Under the pieces are notes generated by a model. It saw nothing but the letters and a program-made list of their open reading frames with translations, ran no database searches and was not told the origin of the DNA. The position numbers and the translations under genes are program-made. 64,000 nt of DNA, taken from NCBI GenBank assembly GCA_963989245.1, contig OZ022339.1, positions 95,229,332-95,293,331 of the forward strand, read 5' to 3'. The DNA comes from Nansenia antarctica (taxonomy: Eukaryota > Chordata > Actinopteri > Argentiniformes > Microstomatidae). Below, one piece after another: positions 44,728 through 57,811 of the stretch (the first letter of the stretch is position 1; the number at the start of each line of letters is the position of its first letter).

Positions 44728-46135
44728 GGGCTACTAGGCTGGACTAAGCTGTACTAGCCTGTACTAGGCTGTACTAGGCTGGACTAGGCTGGACTAGGCT
44801 GGACTAAGCTGTACTAGGCTGGACTAGGCTGTACTAGCCTGTACTACAATGTACTAGGCTGGACTAAGCTGTACTAGCCTGTACTAGGCTGTACTATAAT
44901 GCAATAGGCTGGACTACGCTGTACTAGCCTGTACTAGGCTGTACTATAATCAGGGGTGCACATAACTGGTGCGCCAGTGCGCATGCGTCGCCAAAATGCA
45001 TTCTGCGCGGCAGATCAGCGGCATGAACGCGCTCTTGCGCACCAACAGCTGGAAGCGCTGGGAGAGGAATTTACTTCCTCAAAATCCAACTGCTGACTGC
45101 TGCATCACTGCAAGCCCCACTAAGTAACTATCTGCCGTCCCCTCAGCCGAAGGCCCGACGAGTAATGCATCACAACAGTCGACCGACGACGACCACGGCG
45201 ACTCCCCTCACGAAAACATTCGGAAAGTATCGTAACTCGTACTTTCATTCCGCGTATCGCGTATCGCACGGTTATCACGGTTATCACGCCGCACGTGAAA
45301 ATTCAGTCCCGAACGACTCGTCGCTAAAAGGAAAAACAACACCACTTCACGTTTCTTTTCTCTGAAGCTTTCAGACGTTTGTTTTACAGCTGTTTTTCAT
45401 TATCGCACCTCGACCCCTGACCCAGGATATGGTTGGGAATTCTATTAGAAAAAAAAGACTTTGTTGCACAATCAAAATAATGAGCTATTTAAAGTGATAG
45501 CCTACAACATCCTCTACCATGGTTGAAATTGAGGACAGTATTAACAGCAGTCAATACAGCAGTGATGATGATGATTACGCTTGTAGCATAAATAAATGCT
45601 TAGGCTGTAACTTTTTGTTGAAAAGTTGATTTCAGTGTTTACAGAACAGAGCAGTGCTTAAAGAGATGTCAGTTGATTTCATTGTGTTTAAAGAACAGAC
45701 ATTCAGTTAGTGCTTAAAGAGATGTCAGTTGATTTCATTGTGTTTAAAGAACAGACATTCAGTTAGTGCTTAAAGAGATGTCAGTTGATTTCATTGTGTT
45801 TAAAGGAGTCTGACAGACTTTCATGCTTAAAGAGCAGTCATTTGATTTTGCATTTGTTTCTTTTGTTTTGCACACAATCATTTGTTCGTTCATCTTTATT
45901 TATGAACAAATGTCGTTTTGCTAATATAAGTTATCCATGTATCCCTTTTTCATCCATCCTGTGGGACGGGTCGTGACTCGCGAGCTCGGGGAGCACCAAG
46001 CAGCATCCCTAGGTGCTCCTCTGAGCACTGGCCCCAAAAAGTTATGTGCACCCCTGACTATAATGTAATAGGCTGGACTAGGCTGGACTAAGCTGTACTA
46101 GCCTGTACTATAATGTAATATGCTGGACTAGGATA
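44728..46135. repeat. 10-bp minisatellite split by a hAT element
   Basis: Tandem CTGTACTAGG and CTGGACTAGG decamers at 44728-44950 resume at 46065-46135. The intervening DNA is the hAT element 44951-46056 and its duplicated target. Confidence 0.9.
44951..46056. mobile_element. Non-autonomous hAT element with perfect 8-bp target duplication
   Basis: Ends CAGGGGTGCACATAACTGG and, complemented from the right, CAGGGGTGCACATAACTTTT. ACTATAAT lies on both sides (44943-44950, 46057-46064). A short internal repeat (CAGTTGATTTCATTGTGTTT, three copies at 45669-45805) is present. No transposase frame. Confidence 0.92.
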
Positions 46136-46414
46136 ATAAACTCAACACACACACAAACTCAACACACACACAAAACCGGCACATTAACACCCATACTTAA
46201 CACTAGGACAGCGACGTTTTTTTACCTACTTTTAGCGCGACGAGGTGTCGAATCACACGACCACTCTTCACAATGGGAGAGTGTGAACTGACGCACAAAG
46301 ATCGCTGGATGGCGATGTCACACAAGAAGAGAAAATGACAAGATCACTAGGCTACCTCTAAAAATGCATATAAAGTTCCTATGCGCAGAGAAGCAGAGAA
46401 GTGGGGAAATTATA

Positions 46415-47530
46415 TATATGGAGAGGAGATTGATTGTGACTGCGGGAGCTTTACTAATGAATGAAAGTTGATTATCATTATTAAAAAAGAAAAGTAATAA
46501 ATATTGCAATATTGTGTTATCATAATTATGAGCTTCACAGTGATAAAGTCTGTTTATTTGTTGTGAAATTCGCTGGTAACGTCAGCCTGTCTGCCCCTGC
46601 AACTGCTATATTATATGTTATTATATGGAATGGCTGAATATGTTCATTCTTTTTATTTTGATTACATTATATAATTGTATTTGGTATAATGACAAATACT
46701 TGAAACTTGAATGATCTCACAGGAGCGCGTGCATGCACGGTAAAGTGGAGAGGAGATTGATCCGGACTGCAGGAGTTTTCATTAGGCTACTAATGAATGA
46801 TGATTGATTATCATTATTAAAAAAGAATAGTAATAAATATTGCAATATTGTGTTATCATAATTATGAGCTTCACAGTGATAAAGTCTGTTTATTTGTCGT
46901 GAAATTCGCCGGTAACGTCAGCCTGTCTGCCCCTGCAACTGCTATAATATATGTTATTATATGGAATGGCTGAATATGTTCATTCTTTTTATTTTGATTA
47001 CATTATATAATTGTATTTGGTATAATGACAAATACTTGAAACTTGAATGATCTCACAGGAGCGCGTGCATGCACGGTAAAGTGGAGAGGAGATTGATCCG
47101 GACTGCAGGAGTTTTCATTAGGCTACTAATGAATGATGATTGATTATCATTATTAAAAAAGAATAGTAATAAATATTGCAATATTGTGTTATCATAATTA
47201 TGAGCTTCACAGTGATAAAGTCTGTTTATTTGTCGTGAAATTCGCCGGTAACGTCAGCCTGTCTGCCCCTGCAACTGCTATAATATATGTTATTATATGG
47301 AATGGCTGAATATGTTCATTCTTTTTATTTTGATTACATTATATAATTGTATTTGGTATAATGACAAATACTTTAAACTTGAATGATCTCACAGGAGCGC
47401 GTGCATGCACGGTAAAGTGGAGAGGAGATTGATCCGGACTGCAGGAGTTTTCATTAGGCTACTAATGAATGATGGTTGCAACAAATAATAGTAATACATA
47501 TTGCAATATTGTGTTATTATAATTATGAGC
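46415..47530. repeat. 336-bp tandem repeat, about three copies
   Basis: The word AGGAGCGCGTGCATGCACGG occurs at about 46721, 47057 and 47393, exactly 336 bp apart. Each unit includes TGATTATCATTATTAAAAAA and GGTAACGTCAGCCTGTCTGC. The fourth copy breaks down after about 47480. Confidence 0.95.
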
Positions 47531-48258
47531 TTCACATAGATGCACAAGCCTGCGACTGCTGTAAGCTTAGTAAGCGGGAGAGCCGTCTTTGAAACCCGCT
47601 TGGCTGCCCCCAACTCTCTCTCCTGCCTGGATGGACCACAACACACGCACACTTTATTTGTCAAATACACGCTCTTGCGTGTTTCCATTCATGATGATAT
47701 GTTTCTGTAAATTCATATATATATCCTATTGCATTATTTGAAAATTTACAGCGCTATAAATAGTGTCATTCAATGCACAACGCGACTTCACTAGATCTGT
47801 CGAATAAAATGAAAAATTCTGAGTGGGACTGCTCAGAAAAAACAATAATACATTATATACTGTAGGTCTATTATAAATATCCGTTCGTTATATAATATTC
47901 GTACAAGCTGTGTTGACCAGGTATCGAGACACAACAGCAGGGGAGGGGTGGGGGAAGGGAGGGGAGGGAGGGGTTACATCACCCTCTGTAGAACATCTTC
48001 TATCTAATCGGCGCACTGTGCTAAAATGCAATGCAAACAAAACAACACAGGACAGACAGCAGTGCAGTGATGCGTTTTATATTATATTCTTTGAACAACA
48101 GAACGGGACAGGCGCCAGAAACTGCCATAATATACCATACATATATCTGCCATATATCGTACCTCCGTTTTATATTGAGAAATATGATGATAAATACATA
48201 TAGGGCGGAGGTATGCTATGTGGTGTGTGGCTAGATATTTTCATGTAGCACTGTGACT

Positions 48259-50805
48259 GCGGGGGAACCCGATGTCTTTGTTCATTGATCGGAAACGATC
48301 GACAGCCATCAACACTCCCCCCATCAAGCGCATGTCTTATTGAGTCAACACGAGTTGACTCGCTGGAACGAGACAGACTGATACACACCACACCTCTGCC
48401 ATATCATACATCGGTCCCACATGTATTTATTTACCATCATATTTTTCAATATAAAACGGTATGATATGGCAGATATATATGGTAGCCTACATTGCAGTCG
48501 TCCCGCAGTTCTAGTAGATCGCCGACATCATGTTATTTGATGTACACATTTCACGGCAAGATAATTCCGATTTGTGGCAAACACCTAACAATTGTTCGTT
48601 CACTAAACATTATAACATGAACACAGTTATAGCACCAGTTCCTAGCACCTAGTTTCCTAGCACCAGGGGAGCCCCCCCTCCCAAATTTCGTTGTTTGGTA
48701 CCTGTACTATATCAATGACAAATAAAGACCATTCATTCATTCATTCAAACAATGACAGTTACAGTCTCGCTCAAACTGTAGCGAGATTAGGAGACTACTA
48801 ATTGAGAAAAAGAAAAGAAAATACATGAAAGAAAGGAGAGAAAGAGTACAGAATGATAAATCATTCAGAATGTTATTGGTTTTAATATTTCACAATCTGC
48901 CAGAATAAGCACGCTCCCTCGCACGCCCAGCACATCATTTTTGATGCCGCTAATGTGTGTAATGAAAAGTGTGACAATGTTGAAAGACATGATGTCATAA
49001 TCAAAATATAAAACCTGGTTGGATAAAATAAGATTCTGTTGTGATTGTGTTGACATTGTTGTGATGTCAAAAGAGATCTGTGGATTATTATTTATACATA
49101 GTGGTCTATATTTATATAGTGGTCTAAATTTGTTTTATGCAACAAGGAGGAGAAAATGGTTACAGAAACACACCGTTGAAACGTGGTGGAGCGGGGGGAA
49201 CCCGATGTCTTTGTTCATTGATCGGAAACGATCGACAGCCATCAACACTCCCCCCATCAAGCGCATGTCTTATTGAGTCAACACGAGTTGACTCGCTGGA
49301 ACGAGACAGACTGATACACACCACACCTCTGCCATATCATACATCGGTCCCACATGTATTTATTTACCATCATATTTTTCAATATAAAACGGTATGATAT
49401 GGCAGATATATATGGTAGCCTACATTGCAGTCGTCCCGCAGTTCTAGTAGATCGCCGACATCATGTTATTTGATGTACACATTTCACGGCAAGATAATTC
49501 CGATTTGTGGCAAACACCTAACAATTGTTCGTTCACTAAACATTATAACATGAACACAGTTATAGCACCAGTTCCTAGCACCTAGTTTCCTAGCACCAGG
49601 GGAGCCCCCCCTCCCAAATTTCGTTGTTTGGTACCTGTACTATATCAATGACAAATAAAGACCATTCATTCATTCATTCAAACAATGACAGTTACAGTCT
49701 CGCTCAAACTGTAGCGAGATTAGGAGACTACTAATTGAGAAAAAGAAAAGAAAATACATGAAAGAAAGGAGAGAAAGAGTACAGAATGATAAATCATTCA
49801 GAATGTTATTGGTTTTAATATTTCACAATCTGCCAGAATAAGCACGCTCCCTCGCACGCCCAGCACATCATTTTTGATGCCGCTAATGTGTGTAATGAAA
49901 AGTGTGACAATGTTGAAAGACATGATGTCATAATCAAAATATAAAACCTGGTTGGATAAAATAAGATTCTGTTGTGATTGTGTTGACATTGTTGTGATGT
50001 CAAAAGAGATCTGTGGATTATTATTTATACATAGTGGTCTATATTTATATAGTGGTCTAAATTTGTTTTATGCAACAAGGAGGAGAAAATGGTTACAGAA
50101 ACACACCGTTGAAACGTGGTGGAGCGGGGGGAACCCGATGTCTTTGTTCATTGATCGGAAACGATCGACAGCCATCAACACTCCCCCCATCAAGCGCATG
50201 TCTTATTGAGTCAACACGAGTTGACTCGCTGGAACGAGACAGACTGATACACACCACACCTCTGCCATATCATACATCGGTCCCACATGTATTTATTTAC
50301 CATCATATTTTTCAATATAAAACGGTATGATATGGCAGATATATATGGTAGCCTACATTGCAGTCGTCCCGCAGTTCTAGTAGATCGCCGACATCATGTT
50401 ATTTGATGTACACATTTCACGGCAAGATAATTCCGATTTGTGGCAAACACCTAACAATTGTTCGTTCACTAAACATTATAACATGAACACAGTTATAGCA
50501 CCAGTTCCTAGCACCTAGTTTCCTAGCACCAGGGGAGCCCCCCCTCCCAAATTTCGTTGTTTGGTACCTGTACTATATCAATGACAAATAAAGACCATTC
50601 ATTCATTCATTCAAACAATGACAGTTACAGTCTCGCTCAAACTGTAGCGAGATTAGGAGACTACTAATTGAGAAAAAGAAAAGAAAATACATGAAAGAAA
50701 GGAGAGAAAGAGTACAGAATGATAAATCATTCAGAATGTTATTGGTTTTAATATTTCACAATCTGCCAGAATAAGCACGCTCCCTCGCACGCCCAGCACA
50801 TCATT
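48259..50805. repeat. 933-bp tandem repeat, 2.7 near-identical copies
   Basis: Units start at 48259, 49191 and 50124 with GGGGAACCCGATGTCTTTGT. They look identical apart from one G in the opening run. Each unit has a 14-bp perfect stem (CTGCCATATCATAC with GTATGATATGGCAG; 48396-48409 and 48459-48472), a palindrome GAGTCAAC-ACGA-GTTGACTC (48342-48361) and a (CATT)n tail after AATAAAGACC, indicating a LINE 3' end was captured in the unit. Repeated frames of 60-86 codons are by-products. Confidence 0.95.
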
Positions 50806-51317
50806 CCCATCATTCACATCTGTCCCATGGCCAGGCCTGATGCCTCTCCTGCCCTGTCTACCTGACAGCGCCCACGCTGAGCGCTCCGGCGACCTCCTAT
50901 TCACTTTCTACTTTTTTTAAATATATATTGGTGTTCATATTAATTACCATACTTTTTACTTGGAAGAATTGAAGTGAACATTGCAAGTAAATAAAAATGT
51001 TACTTGAATTATCTGTCTCTCTGTGTTCGTTTGTAGTAGAAATATCACATCTGATATATCTATGTAAATAGATTTCACTGCAACATGAACACACTTCATT
51101 TTCACTTTTCACAACAGCTATTTTCATTTCATTTATAATGTGCAGTAAACAAACAAAATAATGTATACTCTCTGCAATTGGCTACTATACAATGGTGCCA
51201 AAATCAACTATCCAAATATGAATCTGCGTATATCTATGTACAACCCTGTTGTAGCCTATTATTATCATGGTCGACATGAGAATTGTTGGCTACTTCATAT
51301 CACAACTGAACATTCAT

Positions 51318-51550
51318 ATCAGAATCAGAATCAGAATCAGAAGACTTTTATTGCCATGACATGTAAACATGTTAGGAATTTGGTTTGGAACAATGGAGCA
51401 CGGTTTACAGCAGGATAGGTGCAAGACAGGACAAGACAGTGCAAACCAACATCAAAGTGCAAGAGTCATAATTAATATAAATATAAAGTGCAGAGATCAA
51501 GTGTTCATATCCAGACAGTCCAAAGCTCTCTGGGTGGGGGTGGAGGGAGG
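51318..51550. repeat. Retroelement 3'-end fragment with (AGAATC)n
   Basis: (AGAATC)n followed by AGACTTTTATTGCCATGACA and GGACAAGACAGTGCAAACCA, a common fish non-LTR-type 3' sequence in inverse orientation. Confidence 0.5.
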
Positions 51551-52331
51551 GTAGATATATATATATATATAGCCTATAGCATTATTTGAAAATTGACAGC
51601 GCTGTACAGGCATAATCATCAAAAAAGACATTATATACAATATTATAAATATCCGTTTGTTATATAATATTTGTTGATGAACTACTTTGCTGTGGTACCT
51701 ATGTAATACCACACAGCTTGATAGGTACATACTGTGCAGTGTATCATTCATAACTGTACATAGGCTACACATATCATAATATCTTATCACTATTGCATGG
51801 AACTTGGGTGAAAAAAAAACCTCAGCTCCAACAAATCTGAAGGGATTGTAAAAGTCATACTGTACAGTTTATCATTTTCATAACTGTCTGTACATATACA
51901 TATCTTATGTATCACTATTGCTATATATAGCCTATATATAAACACATTATGTTACAAATATCAGTCTTATCCACTGTATCTAATTCAGCACTGAAGCCTG
52001 AAGGTTGAGCACAGTGTGTGCCCCCTTGCTACCTCTGCTGATATAAAAGAGAATTGCAGCCTTGGAGAAAAATATGGCAGCCGAATCCCAAGGCAAATAC
52101 ACAGACACACACAGAAATACTGCAAAATCGCTTTATACTAACTCGATTTTGAAAATGTAAAGATGCTGGGTGGTAGAACGCACATATCTAGGAAAAGTCA
52201 TGAAAGGAGGGTCCTGAAATTTGATCGAGTGCAAAGGTAGATTTTTTTTTGTACTCACTGGTGCTGTTTAACACCTCACGGCTGTTCTAGTGTTAATGAA
52301 CAATAATATGAAGCTTATATACACATGTGCG

Positions 52332-52517
<186 letters not shown>

Positions 52518-53013
52518 TCATCTTACCGTGAATTATTTCTAGACTTCTCTCTTCAACTCTCTGTCTCTCTCTGTTACGTCCCTGTCTGTTTTTGCTTTGT
52601 GTTTGTGTCTGTGTCTCTCTCTCTCTCCCAGGTGTTCGTGATCCCTTGATTGTTGGATATACTGACTCTGTAGCCCTACTTCCGGTCCCCGGTGCGGGTA
52701 CAACAACATAGGGCGGAACCAATATTATGTTGTATAATAACAACACATCTTCCCTTCTTTCAAAACAAAACAACTTGTTCTTTTCTTGTAGTCATATAAC
52801 AAAACATTAGTTTCTGACTGTTCTTAAATCTGTGCATTCCAATAATAAACCTGCATTTCAAACATGAACCTATGCATTCAAATAATAAGCATATGTATCA
52901 CATATCTCTTTACAAACTTTTTTTTTTCACAAACATTTTCATTTACATTTAACTCTCAACAATAAGTGTCCTCTTTTCTTTACTCTGTCTCATGCCCACA
53001 GTCCACATGGTTT

Positions 53014-55119
53014 TTAGCACTGTGCAATAAGTCTCTCAGGAGGTTTAACAGTCCTTTTAGGCCTGCAACAGGTCTCAGAGGGTGTGCTGCCCCCCTTTGG
53101 CATGATGGAGTCACTGCGGTCCGGAGAACTCTGACCAAACTGCTCACTCCTGGGAGCATCTAACACTTCTGCAGTGCTTTGTTGTTGAGAATCTGTCTCT
53201 GGGACCGTTACCTGTGGTCTTAGATCCACACGATTTCGTCTCAGAGCTGCACCATGGTCTGTCCGGATCAGGTATGAGCGTGGTGCAACTTCTCTTTGCA
53301 CGCATCCTCCTTGCCTCCATGTGCCTTTTGTGTGATCCAGGATACGGATTGTATCGCCTGGCTTGAGGCTTGGTAAGTGTTTTGCCTTCTTGTCATGTTG
53401 CAACTTGTGTTTCTCTTTTTGTTCTTGTTTCCTTGTCCTCATTGTGTGCGCTCCTACAGGTGTCAACAGGTTCTCATGGATAGGAAGGTTAGTGCGTAAG
53501 CGCCTTCCCATCAGCATCTGGGCTGGGGACAAACCATTTTCCAAAGGGGCACTCCTGTATACCATCAGACTCCTCTGGAACTCCTCCTGTCCATCTTGAG
53601 CCTTCTTCATGAGAGCCTTGACAACCTTGACTGAACTCTCTGCGAGCCCATTGGATCTCGGGTAGTTAGGGCTTGAGGTGGCATGGTGAAAACACCAGTC
53701 CTCTGCAAAACCAGCAAACTCGCTGCTGGAAAACTGTGGCCCGTTATCTGAAAACACCTCACAGGGAACTCCATGTCTCGCAAAGACTGTTTTAAGGTAG
53801 GCTATGACTGTTCTGCTGGATGTTGACTGCAGTGTTGCAACTTCCGGGTAGTTGGAGAAGTAATCTGTGACTACAATGTTGCTTTTACCGTTACAGTCAA
53901 ACAAATCCACTCCGACCTTCTGGTACGGGCGATCAGGTACAGGGTGGGGCATGAGCGGCTCTGCTTGTTGTTTGGACCTGTAGGTGAGACATATTTCACA
54001 TGCAGCTGTGGTGTGGCTGATGTCTTGGTTGAGCCTTGGCCAGTACATTACTTCACGCGCTCTACGTTTACATTTTTCCTCACCCAAATGTCCCTCATGC
54101 ACTTTCTGCAGCATTTCCTTGCGCATGGATGACGGGATGACAAACCTGCTTCCTTTGAAGACAATGTCCTTAGCAACTGAGAGCTCTGATCTGCATGCCC
54201 AGTAATCTTGGATCTGACTTGGGCAATCACGCTTTTGCACAGGCCACCCTTTCAGTATGGTCTTCTTGAGCTCTTTCAGTGTCTCGTCTAGTTCAGTTGC
54301 TTTCCTGATCTTCTCTGTCCGCTCCGCAGACACAGGAAGTGATGTGACAATCATGTCAACATAGGCTTCTATTTCGACGCTTTTCTGTTCATTTGGACTT
54401 TCCATCTTGTTGACTGCGCGTGAGAGCGTGTCAGCAGCAAACATGAATTTTCCTGGTGTATAGACCATTCTCACGTCATATTTCTGCAGTCTGATTGACA
54501 GTCGCTGAATCCTCAGAGGACAATCATTGAGGGGCTTGGACATTATTGATACTAGGGGCTTGTGGTCTGTTTCCACTTCAAAAGCCTTTCCATATATGTA
54601 CTGATGGAAACGTTCACATGCATATGTGCTGGCTAAAAGTTCCTTCTCTATTTGTGCGTATCTAACTTCAGCACTTGTCAATGCACGAGACGCGTAGGCT
54701 ACGGGCTGCCAGCTGTTGTCATACATCTGTAGCAGTACTGCCCCTAGGCCGTACTGAGAAGCATCTGCCGAGATCCTAGTGCTCCGTTCTGGGTCATAAA
54801 ACTTGAGCACTGGCTCCTTGGTTAAGATCTCCTTCAGCTTATGGAAGCACTCTTCCTGCTCATGGGACCATTCCCACTCGTTCTTCTGCTCTAGAAGCCA
54901 TCTGAGTGGTGCTGACTGGGCAGACAACTGGGGGATAAATTTAGCCAAATATGTGACCATTCCCAGAAATCTCCTCACCTCTTCTTTGTTCTGTGGACGT
55001 TCCATGTTCATTATGGCTGACGTCTTCCTTGGATCTGGCTTGACACCTTGCTCTGAAATCACATCTCCCACAAAGGTAAGGCTTTTCACTGCAAACTCAC
55101 ACTTGTTCTGGTTTAACAA
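53014..55119 (-). pseudogene. Gypsy pol, 3' part: RT end, RNase H, integrase
   Basis: A 701-codon frame. It starts in the RT connection (NKCEFAVKSLTFVGDVIS), then RNase H (SADASQYGLGAVLLQ, IEKELLA, VETDHKPL), the His-His-Cys-Cys integrase finger (HEGHLGEEKCKRRAREVMYW, CEIC), and the integrase core with D (GVDLFDCNG), D (FSDNGPQFSS) and E (SNGLAESSVKV). A basic C-terminal domain follows (KPGDTIRILDHTKGTWRQGG). All catalytic residues are present, but it is cut off from the upstream RT by a short insertion at 55127-55153. By motif it resembles K02A2.6-type (mag-related) gypsy elements. Confidence 0.85.
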
Positions 55120-55412
55120 ATTTCAGAATGGACTTGCGTGTCAGACACGCAAGTCCAAAATTTCAGATTGAACTTGCGTGTCAGATCCAGTACTTCCCTC
55201 AGCCGTGCATCATGTTCTTCTCTTGTGGATCCCCACACGATGATGTCATCCATCATGGTCTCCACTCCCTCTATGTGCTCATAGATCATATGGATTGTTT
55301 TATGGTAAACTTCTGGCGCAGACAGAATACCGTAAGGTAAACGCAGAAAGCGAAACCGTCCTTCTGGTGTGTTGAACATGCATAGTTTTGAGCTTGCCTC
55401 ATCAAGCTTCAT
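55113..55412 (-). pseudogene. Gypsy RT core fragment
   Basis: A 99-codon frame with the RT active site (ETMMDDIIVWG, an MMDD variant) and FRFLRLPYGILSAPEVYHKT. It overlaps both neighbouring frames in other registers: a frameshift at about 55445 separates it from ORF1, and a palindromic insertion at 55127-55153 separates it from the RNase H part. Confidence 0.8.
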
Positions 55413-57082
55413 CTGCCAGAAGCCTGTTGACGCATCCAGCTTGCTAAACCATTAATAGCACCAGCAAACTGTGACATGATCTCTTCTCTTGTTGGTAGCT
55501 TGAAATGCTCACGCTTTATAGCCCTGTTTAGATCCCGTGGATCAAGACATATGCGTAGAGCTCCACTTGGCTTCTGCACAACCACTAGTGAGCTCACCCA
55601 ATCTGTTGGCTCGTCTATTTTCTTTATGACGCCCATCTTTTCCATGCGTGCTAGCTCTTCTTTGAGTTTGTCTCTCAGTGCAAATGGAATCTTTCTGCAC
55701 GCATGAACTACAGGAGTCACTGTGTCATCCACACATATCTTGTGCTCACCAGGCAAGCATCCTAGTCCCTCAAAGACATCTTTGTTCTCCTGCATAATTG
55801 CGTTGTGGTCTGTGCTAGTCTGGGAATTCACTACAAACACCCTTCTCACTAAGTCAAGCTTTTCACAGGTACTCAGACCTAGGATTGGCTGTACGCTCTT
55901 CTCTACTATGAGCACCTGTGTCTTTAACTGCTGTCCCTTGTGCTTTAGAGTCACTATACAACAACCTTTAATTGGAACTGTCTCTCCTGTATAGCCTGTC
56001 ACTTTTACTTTCACCGGGTGTATTTTGCTCTTAACTGTGAGGGTCTTGTAATCATGTATGGACATAAGGTTGACTTGTGCACCAGTGTCTATCTTGAATG
56101 GAATTATGGTCTCATTCACAGTTAATGGGACTAACCATTTGCACGCATCTGCTGTGCTAGACTGTACTGAGTCAACCAAGAACTCCTCTGGCTCTTCTTC
56201 CACTGTGTCCACTTTCATCCCTGAAGCCTCAGCTTTGCAATACCTCCCAAAGTGGTTATCCTTCCCACACTTGTGGCAGACTTTTCCAAAAGCAGGACAT
56301 GACCTAGGCATATGCTTGCCTCCACATCTTCCACATCTACTGTTTGGACTCTTGGGACTTTGCTCTGTAGGCTTTTGCTTTCCAAACTGTTTTGGGCGCT
56401 GTCCCTCTCTTTTCACGGCATGCACTGCTGCCGACTCATCCATGCGCAGCTCCTTTGCTTGTGCGCGAGTGGTTTCTGCTGCTCTGCACATGTGAACTGT
56501 TTTCTCTAGCGTTAAATCACGTTCACGTAGTAATCTTTCTCTAAGCCCATTATCAGGAATCCCACACACTATTCGATCTCTGACTAATGAGTTTCTTAAA
56601 TCTACGAATTCACATGACTTGCTCAAAGTAAGTATTTCAGTTAAGTACTGATCAAAACTCTCACCTGTCTTCTGAGCGGCAGAGAAAAACTTATATCTCT
56701 CAAAAGTGACATTTTTACTGGGCACAAAGTACTCCTCGAACTTTGTCACTAGCTCAGTCAATGTTAAATGTCCCTCATCTATTTGAAAGGTGTTGTAAAT
56801 GTCCAATGCATCTTCTCCTATTACATGCAAAAATATAGACGCTTTTAGCTTTTCATCTCCTCCCCCCGCCCCGCTCGCGGCCAAGTAAATATTAAATCTC
56901 TGCTTGAATCTCTTCCAATTATCAGCAAGATTGCCACTGAACTGCATGGGTGTGGGAGGACTGAGTTTATCCATGATGGGGAACACTACGGGTGCAGGAT
57001 TTTCTTGGTCTCCTTGTTGATTGTTCGAATCGTTTTCACTCACGTTAGCTTGATCACTGTCACTTCCACTCTCGCTAGACAT
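55409..57082 (-). pseudogene. Gypsy gag, protease and RT start
   Basis: A 557-codon frame: acidic start, gag capsid-like region (PMQFSGNLADNWKRFKQRFN; FDQYLTEILTLSKSCEF), two zinc knuckles (CGRCGGKHMPRSC with irregular spacing, CHKCGKDNHFGRYC), aspartic protease (FKIDTGAQVNLMS) and the first RT motifs (VVVQKPSGALRICLDPRDLN). It then leaves the frame at about 55445, where the downstream RT (KLDASTGFWQMKLDEA) is in another register. The start ATG at 57082 follows about 110 bp of leader after the primer-binding site. Confidence 0.85.
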
Positions 57083-57305
57083 GCTCGCGTGACGCTCCTC
57101 TTGCTAGCAGTCCGCAGATGTGTGCTTTCGGAATCCAGCACATTACTTTTTCAAGTCGATGAACTCTGCGTTGCCAGTCCCATTATCTGACACCATGTTA
57201 TGTTTGTTGTTTCCAGTATTCCTAACTAGGAATAAACAGGCTGTATAATAACAACACAACACTGCGGTCGTATAATTTTATTTCGATATATTTATGCCCC
57301 CACAC

Positions 57306-57378
57306 CCGAAGGCCGGTCCGTGAAAATATTGTCTTACATGAAACCGGTCCGTGGCGCAAAAAAGGTTGGGGACCGCTG
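57306..57378 (-). mobile_element. hAT end fragment (CAGCGGTCCCCAACC)
   Basis: On the minus strand it starts CAGCGGTCCCCAACC and continues to GCGCCACGGACCGGTTTCAT, a widely known vertebrate hAT terminus. Only one end is present. Confidence 0.7.
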
Positions 57379-57468
57379 TTTTAGGTGACCCTCTGTGACA
57401 GCTGTCATTAGGATGGCCTTGTCTGTGTGTGTAGGTCTGTTTTCTGTAGTAGTGCATTTTCTGTCTGT

Positions 57469-57469
<1 letters not shown>

Positions 57470-57531
<62 letters not shown>

Positions 57532-57545
57532 TGTGTGTGTGTCTT
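57470..57545. repeat. (GT)n microsatellite
   Basis: About 30 GT units with one interruption. Confidence 0.95.
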
Positions 57546-57811
57546 TATTTTCCAACCAGGAGAGATCATTCCAGTAGACCAACCATTTCTAGCTAATGTA
57601 TATTTCTAATGATGATTTCTAATAATGTCTTGTATGATTCTTGTTATGATTACATTTCTATGATATTGTAAAGACCAAACTTATCTAGTTACACAATCTT
57701 CAGCATAACAAGTTCCTAAGATATGAAAAATGCACAAGCAAAAGGAATGGAAGCCAAATTATTTTTTATTGATGCATGTATGCATTTGTATGCATTGTAA
57801 CCAGACGACGG

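Larger units (their letters stand above)
46201..52292. mobile_element. Large piggyBac-like non-autonomous element, 6.1 kb
   Basis: Inverted ends CACTAGGACAGC (46201) and GCTGTTCTAGTG (ending 52292) are each directly flanked by TTAA (46197-46200 and 52293-52296), the piggyBac target. The interior has no transposase. It contains a 336-bp tandem repeat (three copies), a 933-bp tandem repeat (2.7 copies), a LINE 3' end and dispersed direct repeats (47712-47900 against 51560-51675). Confidence 0.7.
52748..57195 (-). mobile_element. Ty3/gypsy LTR retrotransposon, internal region
   Basis: Minus-strand gag-pol in the order gag, protease, RT, RNase H, integrase (Ty3/gypsy order). A purine tract GAAAGAAGGGAAGA abuts the 3' LTR start TGTGTTGTTATTATACA at 52747. 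A shorter copy of that LTR start is at 57258-57196, ending ACATAACA and followed by a primer-binding-type TGGTGTCAGATAATGGGA. The 5' LTR copy is only about 63 bp and the 3' LTR lacks the matching end, so both LTRs are damaged. Confidence 0.85.

Noticed and set aside
48865..50330. Repeated 60-86-codon frames at a 933-bp period as a gene family
   Set aside because: They overlap on both strands, have no domain, and are by-products of an identical tandem repeat that contains a LINE tail.
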